Shown: piece by piece, positions 6,745-10,741 of the stretch
Layout: every line of letters begins with the position of its first letter
How positions within the stretch are numbered: the first letter of the stretch is position 1
Source: JBOFFC01 sp051648405
GTDB taxonomy: Bacteria > Planctomycetota > Planctomycetia > Pirellulales > Lacipirellulaceae
Assembly: GCA_051648405.1 (NCBI GenBank)
Contig: JBOFFC010000017.1
Location: forward strand, 1-10,741
Direction: 5' to 3'
Length of the DNA: 10,741 nucleotides
The notes under the pieces: generated by a model
Databases searched by the model: none
Seen by the model: only the letters and a program-made list of their open reading frames with translations
Told to the model about the DNA's origin: nothing
Translations under genes and position numbers: made by a program

Positions 6745-8229
6745 TCAGCGTCGGGCGCCGACGGTCCCCGGACGGAACTCGAGCCCGCCCGGCTGGCCAG
6801 CGGTGAACGAGCCGGCACCCTGCGTCCGGATCAGCATAGCAACCAGGCGACCACTGTCGATGTTCCCCGGGGTCGCCAGTTGGGCGTAGCGGCTGATCTG
6901 CAGGTTGTAGTCGCGGGCGATCTGTACGAACGCGCGGCGGCTGAGGGCGTTCAGCTCGAGCGCACGAAGGATCGCCGTCCCCTCGGGGGTCGATCCGTTG
7001 GCGTCGGTGACCTTCTTCACCCAACTCTCGTTGCGTTCGACCGCGTCGGCGGCGTCCATCAGCTCGGCGAGGCGCATCGGCAACAGGTCGTTCAGGAGCT
7101 GCGCCTCTTCCGGGGCGCCCCCCGCGAAGATCTCGGCGAACCGGGTCGCGTAGGGGCCACAGAACGGAACGTCGGTGGGGAGCACCCCTGTGTCGCCGCC
7201 GGTACTTCTGCCAAGCCGCAACTGAGCGGCACGCGCTGCGCGGGCCGAGGCCTCGACACGCCGTGCGAGCTGCGACTGCGCCTCGGTGAGCGTGGTCGAG
7301 TAGGTCGGGACGCGCTGCCGCAGCCGCTCGAGCTCCTGCACTTCGTTCAGCCCCAGGTAGTAATCGGCAACCGCCGAAGTCAGGGCCCAGTAGGCGTCGG
7401 TCCGCATCGTCTGCGCGTCGCGCGAACTGGCCCCGGCGAGGACCGACGCCAGCGACGTCGGGTTGCCCGGAAGTCGCGAGCCTTGCGGCGCGCGAAGCAT
7501 CGCTTGGAGCATCGCCCGGGTAGTTGCTTCGCGCTCGGCGGACACGGTCGCCGTGCTCCCGCGCTGCGCGAGGTCGGCGAAGCCGACCGCCGGGGGAACC
7601 GGCCGCGAGGGGAGGGCAGGGGGCTGATTGCGTGCGTAGGGGTCGGCGCCGGGGAGTGGCTCGAACGGCCGCCGCGGTTGCGTCGCGGACGAAGCGCCCG
7701 CCGGCGCTGCGGAAAATGCGTCTCGCGCCTCAAACGCGGGTCGAGTCCGCGCCGGTTGCTGCGGCGTGGCCACCGTTTGGCTCGGCGCCACGCCCCGCTG
7801 CGGAGCAGAGGGGCCGGTCGGTTGGGCGAGGGCCGCGAACGGGTTCGGCGGCGGAGAGCCCGAACGCTGCGCGCCGCTGGGGCCGGTCGCGGCTTGGGGG
7901 GCTTGCGGCCGCGGGCGGGTCGCCGCGGGGGTTGTCGAGAACGTCGATCCGCCCCCCAACGGTTGCTGCGGGGCGAATGGACGGGTGGTCGCGGGGGGCG
8001 CCGGGTCGGGGGGCGTCAGCGATCGGAGCGGGTTCACCGCGCCGCTGGCCGGGCCAGGGCCGTTCGCCGAAGCGGCGGGGGCCGCGTATCGGGCGTCGCC
8101 CGCCGGCACGCTCTTGAAAAAATCGCGGGCGCTACTTGGCGCCGGCGGGGTTGCGTAGCGGTCTTGAGCCGCGGCGGTCCAGGCGAGGGCGAGCGCTAGG
8201 GGAGCGCCGACGAGCGAGAGTGAACGCAT
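6745..8229 (-). CDS. Exported Pro/Ala-rich protein with helical C-terminal domain, unknown function (494 aa)
   Basis: Not recognised as a named family. The start is ATG 8229: GGAG (complement of 8238-8241) lies 8 bases upstream, and the product opens with a signal peptide (MRSLSLVGAP, hydrophobic core, cleavage near AAA-Q at residue 21). Residues about 25-225 are low-complexity and rich in Pro, Ala, Gln, Arg and Thr, with loosely repeated Phe-centred patches such as RPFAP, NPFAAL, RPFEPLPGADPYA and RDFF. This looks like a disordered periplasmic linker or interaction arm. Residues about 230-465 are predicted by eye to be long amphipathic helices: AYWALTSAVADYYLGL (279-294), a Gln/Arg/Ala heptad-like stretch (310-340), LPMRLAELMDAADAVE (383-398), and FVQIARDYNLQISRYAQL (434-451). 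Spacing of these helices loosely recalls planctomycete TolC-like proteins, but no diagnostic motif supports that. There is a single Cys (357), not at a lipobox. It sits between the kinase and the dihydrouridine synthase genes on the same strand. Confidence 0.82.
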   Translation of the reverse strand: MRSLSLVGAPLALALAWTAAAQDRYATPPAPSSARDFFKSVPAGDARYAAPAASANGPGPASGAVNPLRSLTPPDPAPPATTRPFAPQQPLGGGSTFSTTPAATRPRPQAPQAATGPSGAQRSGSPPPNPFAALAQPTGPSAPQRGVAPSQTVATPQQPARTRPAFEARDAFSAAPAGASSATQPRRPFEPLPGADPYARNQPPALPSRPVPPAVGFADLAQRGSTATVSAEREATTRAMLQAMLRAPQGSRLPGNPTSLASVLAGASSRDAQTMRTDAYWALTSAVADYYLGLNEVQELERLRQRVPTYSTTLTEAQSQLARRVEASARAARAAQLRLGRSTGGDTGVLPTDVPFCGPYATRFAEIFAGGAPEEAQLLNDLLPMRLAELMDAADAVERNESWVKKVTDANGSTPEGTAILRALELNALSRRAFVQIARDYNLQISRYAQLATPGNIDSGRLVAMLIRTQGAGSFTAGQPGGLEFRPGTVGARR

Positions 8230-8345
8230 CCATGCGTCTCCGTGCGGGAGGCTCCGCGCGGCGCGGAGGGTTGGCGGGCAGTCCCTTGCCTGTTCCGCTG
8301 GCTAAGCTGGTGGATTGTCGCGATCGGGTCAACAGCGGTTTCTCG

Positions 8346-8377
8346 AAGGAAGGAACCGCCGCTGTTGCTAGCGGCGG
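8346..8377 (-). terminator. Probable terminator after the kinase gene
   Basis: Reading the minus strand, CCGCCGCT, loop AGCAAC and AGCGGCGG (8377 down to 8356) form a perfect 8-pair stem starting 6 bases after the kinase stop. It is followed by the pyrimidine tract TTCCTTCCTT (8355-8346). The tract is not a pure T-run, so termination may be partial. An overlapping alternative hairpin is possible at 8331-8366. Confidence 0.45.
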
Positions 8378-8383
8378 GACGGC

Positions 8384-9487
8384 TCAGTCGAGTTCTTCGA
8401 GCCAGACCCGCAGCTCGTTTTCGTACTCGCTCGCCAGGTCGCCGCGCACGAGCGTGCGCTGGAACTCGGCGAGGCCTTGCACGTCGTTGTCGGCGTGCTC
8501 GGCGCTCGAGAACCGCAGCATCGGGTCGGGCGCCGTCAGCTTGCGGCAGATCGCCATCAGCAGGTCGCTGTCGGTCACGTCGTCGGGGAGGATCGACTCG
8601 AGCCGCTGCGGCAGCGTCCGCTTCGCCTCGAGGAGCTTCGTGTAGTCGTTGATCCCCGCGAACAGCGGCCGGCCGGCGAGCAGCTCGATCAGCACGTAGC
8701 CGAGGCTCGCGAGGTCCGAGCGCGGCGTGAACTCTTCGCGCTCGAGCATCTCTGGCGCCGCGTACTGCGGCGTGCAGGTGCGGTGCGTCGGCAGGTTGTT
8801 GAGGTCGATCGCCGAGCCGATGTCGATGATCTTCGGGTTGCCGGTCCGCTTCACCATGATGTTCGACGGCTTGATGTCGCCGTGGACGATCTCCTCGCGG
8901 TGCAGCGCGGCGAGTCCCTGCAGGACCTCGCGGATGATCGCCACCGCCATCCCCGGTTTGAGCCGCGGGCGGATCGGCCCGGCGGTCGCGATCACGTTGT
9001 TGATGTACTCCCAGCGGCGGTTGCTGACCCGGTCGCGGGCCCGCTGCAGCATCGCCGGAGTCAGTAGGATGTCGAGGTCGTAGCCGTCGATCCACTCCAT
9101 CTCGAGCACGCGGATCCGATCGCGCTCGATGAAGTTCTGGACGTCGATCAGGTTGTCGTGTTGGATCTGCGCGACTCGGCCGCCCACTTCGGCCATGCGC
9201 TGCATGGCGTCGTTGTAACTGCGCTCGTCGGTGTACCGCTCGGGGGAGAGGAACTTGAGGGCGACCGGCAGCGTGAAGCCGTCGGCGCCGCGACGCTCGC
9301 TGAGGTAAACAACCCCCTGACCCCCGGTTCCCAGGAGCCGCTTTAGCTTTAGGTGCTCGGTCCAGCCGAGCCGTTCCGACTGCACCAGCTCGTCGTACCG
9401 CCGGCAGAGGGTGGCGTTGCGAGGGGACTCGGGGGCCGAGCCGTGGAACGTCAACGTCCGCGACTGCTGGATGACCGTCGTGTTCAT
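8384..9487 (-). CDS. Serine/threonine protein kinase-like protein, soluble (367 aa)
   Basis: Hanks-type protein kinase that would transfer phosphate from ATP to Ser/Thr of unknown partners in the cytoplasm. Motifs in order: glycine loop GTGGQGVVYL (53-62), VALKFL with Lys78, the catalytic loop HGDIKPSNIM (202-211) with Asp204, Lys206 and Asn209, DIG (222-224) in place of DFG, AAPE (243-246), SDLASLGYV (257-265), and Arg325 in the DPMLRF segment. All three key residues (Lys78, Asp204, Asp222) are present, so activity is expected. HGD rather than HRD makes it a non-RD kinase, which usually does not depend on activation-loop phosphorylation. An unusually long linker (about 143-178) lies between the hinge and the helix before the catalytic loop. 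No transmembrane or sensor domain is present; the first 45 residues are unassigned. ATG 9487 is the only convincing start, but no Shine-Dalgarno precedes it (GCGAAAAA). Confidence 0.9.
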   Translation of the reverse strand: MNTTVIQQSRTLTFHGSAPESPRNATLCRRYDELVQSERLGWTEHLKLKRLLGTGGQGVVYLSERRGADGFTLPVALKFLSPERYTDERSYNDAMQRMAEVGGRVAQIQHDNLIDVQNFIERDRIRVLEMEWIDGYDLDILLTPAMLQRARDRVSNRRWEYINNVIATAGPIRPRLKPGMAVAIIREVLQGLAALHREEIVHGDIKPSNIMVKRTGNPKIIDIGSAIDLNNLPTHRTCTPQYAAPEMLEREEFTPRSDLASLGYVLIELLAGRPLFAGINDYTKLLEAKRTLPQRLESILPDDVTDSDLLMAICRKLTAPDPMLRFSSAEHADNDVQGLAEFQRTLVRGDLASEYENELRVWLEELD

Positions 9488-9595
9488 TTTTTCGCGCGGC
9501 TGGCGTTGGTCGCCCGAGCCCGGGAATCGAGAGGAGGGTTGCCGGCCGTCAAACGAGCACGGGGGTGTGCGCGGAATTCACGACCAGCGGCGGGC

Positions 9596-9612
9596 GCCGG
9601 GGCTCCCCCGGC
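9596..9612 (-). other. Perfect stem-loop in the leader upstream of the kinase gene
   Basis: GCCGGGG (9596-9602) and CCCCGGC (9606-9612) form a 7-pair stem with a 3-base loop. On the minus strand it lies about 110 bases before the kinase ATG, just downstream of the candidate promoter at 9620-9648. No T-run follows on either strand, so it is not a standard terminator. It may be leader structure or chance. Confidence 0.3.
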
Positions 9613-9619
9613 TTGACTC

Positions 9620-9648
9620 AGTATATCCGCGTAACCACAGACGGTTAC
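9620..9648 (-). promoter_or_regulatory. Candidate kinase promoter with inverted repeat (possible operator)
   Basis: On the minus strand, TATACT (9625-9620) is a five-of-six match to the -10 hexamer. The position 17 bases upstream (9648-9643) is GTAACC, a poor -35. GTAACC (9631-9636) and GGTTAC (9643-9648) form a perfect 6-base inverted repeat with a 6-base spacer. It covers exactly the -35 hexamer and much of the spacer, as expected for a site where a dimeric regulator overlaps a promoter. The region is noticeably more AT-rich than its surroundings. The kinase ATG lies about 133 bases downstream. This was read by eye only. Confidence 0.3.
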
Positions 9649-9738
9649 CCCGTTTCTCGGCGGTTGGCCAGTTCGCGCGCCGGATCCCGACACGCTTTCC
9701 GCGCCCCTGGCGGCGAACTCAGCGCAGCCATGCGGTTC

Positions 9739-10731
9739 TCAACGACGGCGCCAAGCGGCGTTTTCCGGGCGCGGAAAGCCGAGCGATTTATCGACAAGGT
9801 TCAACAGGGGCTCCCCCCGGAGGAATCGTGACAAGTTCTCGCAAAAAAATTCGGTCATGTCGTCGATGCGGGTCTTTGCCTGGCCGCCGACGTGCGGCGT
9901 GAGGATCAGGTTCGGCGCGTCCCACAGGGGGCTGTCGTCGGAGAGGGGCTCTACCTCGGTGACGTCCAGGCCCGCCCCCCCTAAGTGGCCCGACGCGAGC
10001 GCCGCGACGAGGTCTTTCTCGACGACCAGCGGACCCCGCGCCATGTTCACGACGACCCCTCCCCGGGGGAGCAGCGCCAGGCGACGGGCGTCGATCATCC
10101 CGCGAGTCTGGTCGTTTAGTGGCGCCGCCAGCACGAGCGCGTCGAGCGTCGGCAGCAGACCATCGAGCCCTTCGGGGGGGAGCAGGCTCGCCACGTGCGG
10201 CGGCTTGTCGATCGGGAAATAGTCGGTGGCGTGGACCTGGACGCGGAAAGCCGCCAACACCTCTGCCAGCCGCCGTCCGTTCCCCCCTAATCCGACGATC
10301 CCGACCCGAGCGCCGTGGAGGTCGCGCGTCGGCCGGCGGATGAACTCGCGCTGCCGCTTGGCGTTGTCGAACACGGGGAGCGAACGCAGGCAGCCCAGCA
10401 GCAACGCCAGCCCGTGGTCGCAGACCTGGTTCGCGAGGACCCCCGAGGCGCTCGTCACGGGGATGTCGGATTGGACAACCGAGGGGACGAGGCAGTGGTC
10501 CATCCCCGCGGCGGACGACTGGATCCACCGCAGCCGGCTCCGACGCATCACTTCGTCCCACGGAACGGAGACTTTTGCGTGACCACAGTAGATGTCCGCG
10601 GTATTTAGTTCAGTAGCGATCCGCGCCTGACCGGCATCGATCAGCTCGTGCCGCTCGCCCGATGCATCGAGGACCCGCTGGATCCGCGCGCGGTGTTGCT
10701 CGTCAACCGGATAACAGAGCACGACACGCAT
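9739..10731 (-). CDS. D-2-hydroxyacid dehydrogenase, NAD-dependent (330 aa)
   Basis: Cytoplasmic oxidoreductase interconverting a 2-hydroxyacid and the corresponding 2-oxoacid; the exact substrate (glycerate, phosphoglycerate, lactate or another) is not readable. The two-domain family pattern is complete. The Rossmann motif is VGIVGLGGNGRRLAEVL (143-159). Asp170 in ATDYFP ends the second strand, which favours NAD over NADP. The catalytic triad is Arg232 (NMARGPLV), Glu261 (DVTEVEPL) and His280 (TPHVGG). The N-terminal substrate region contains RWIQSSAAGMDH (68-79). At 330 residues it is the short form, without the regulatory ACT domain of full-length SerA. ATG 10731 opens directly into the first beta strand (MRVVLCYPVD), but only 10 bases upstream are in the window, so any promoter is not visible. 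It reads toward the kinase gene, 251 bases away, with no clear terminator between. Confidence 0.93.
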   Translation of the reverse strand: MRVVLCYPVDEQHRARIQRVLDASGERHELIDAGQARIATELNTADIYCGHAKVSVPWDEVMRRSRLRWIQSSAAGMDHCLVPSVVQSDIPVTSASGVLANQVCDHGLALLLGCLRSLPVFDNAKRQREFIRRPTRDLHGARVGIVGLGGNGRRLAEVLAAFRVQVHATDYFPIDKPPHVASLLPPEGLDGLLPTLDALVLAAPLNDQTRGMIDARRLALLPRGGVVVNMARGPLVVEKDLVAALASGHLGGAGLDVTEVEPLSDDSPLWDAPNLILTPHVGGQAKTRIDDMTEFFCENLSRFLRGEPLLNLVDKSLGFPRPENAAWRRR

Positions 10732-10741
10732 CGGGGGTCTC

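Noticed and set aside
5370..6818. Minus-strand 482-codon frame overlapping the dihydrouridine synthase in another frame.
   Set aside because: Its product is Arg/Pro-rich shadow sequence. The neighbouring frame carries the full set of Dus motifs, including the NFGCP catalytic Cys.
6670..8199. Long plus-strand open frame of 509 codons opposite the Pro/Ala-rich protein gene.
   Set aside because: It is an Arg-rich shadow of the minus-strand gene caused by high GC content. The minus-strand frame has a Shine-Dalgarno, a signal peptide and coherent helical domains; the plus frame has none.

Overview
The window looks like a chromosomal segment of a high-GC planctomycete, probably order Pirellulales (for example the Lacipirellulaceae). 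This is inferred from four things: two secreted proteins with C-terminal PEP-CTERM sorting signals, one of which also carries a dockerin-like Ca-binding repeat; a 5' edge that reads like the C-terminus of a DUF1559 prepilin-like protein; a Gfo/Idh/MocA oxidoreductase with a twin-arginine signal; and a free-standing Ser/Thr protein kinase. No rRNA, tRNA, CRISPR array, insertion sequence or phage gene was seen, so nothing marks this as a mobile or island region.

Plus-strand half (1-5550). After the partial DUF1559-like end (2-76) comes a 326-base gap. It is followed by a 495-residue exported PEP-CTERM/dockerin protein (403-1890) and a 240-residue exported PEP-CTERM protein (2057-2779). The two are related: the first holds two copies of a beta-rich module and the second holds one. 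A strong intrinsic terminator (2816-2855) follows. Only 17 bases later a GTG begins a secreted glucoamylase-like/GH144-type glycoside hydrolase (2873-4300). A Tat-exported Gfo/Idh/MocA oxidoreductase (4372-5550) ends the rightward block. Together these four proteins form a predicted envelope or extracellular set. The carbohydrate link is clear only for the hydrolase and plausible for the oxidoreductase.

Minus-strand half (10731-5528, read right to left). A D-2-hydroxyacid dehydrogenase (10731-9739) is followed by a Ser/Thr kinase-like protein (9487-8384). Next is an exported Pro/Ala-rich protein with a helical C-terminal domain of unknown function (8229-6745), then a tRNA-dihydrouridine synthase (6691-5528). 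The dihydrouridine synthase and the oxidoreductase are convergent, and their 3' ends overlap by 23 bases.

No clearly new multi-gene system is visible. The most useful leads are: a terminator placed so close to the hydrolase start that no ordinary promoter fits between them; a candidate promoter with an inverted repeat upstream of the kinase; competing hairpins between the kinase and the Pro/Ala-rich protein; and the unassigned helical domain of that protein. Promoter calls are made by eye and are weak throughout, because high-GC planctomycete promoters diverge from the E. coli consensus.
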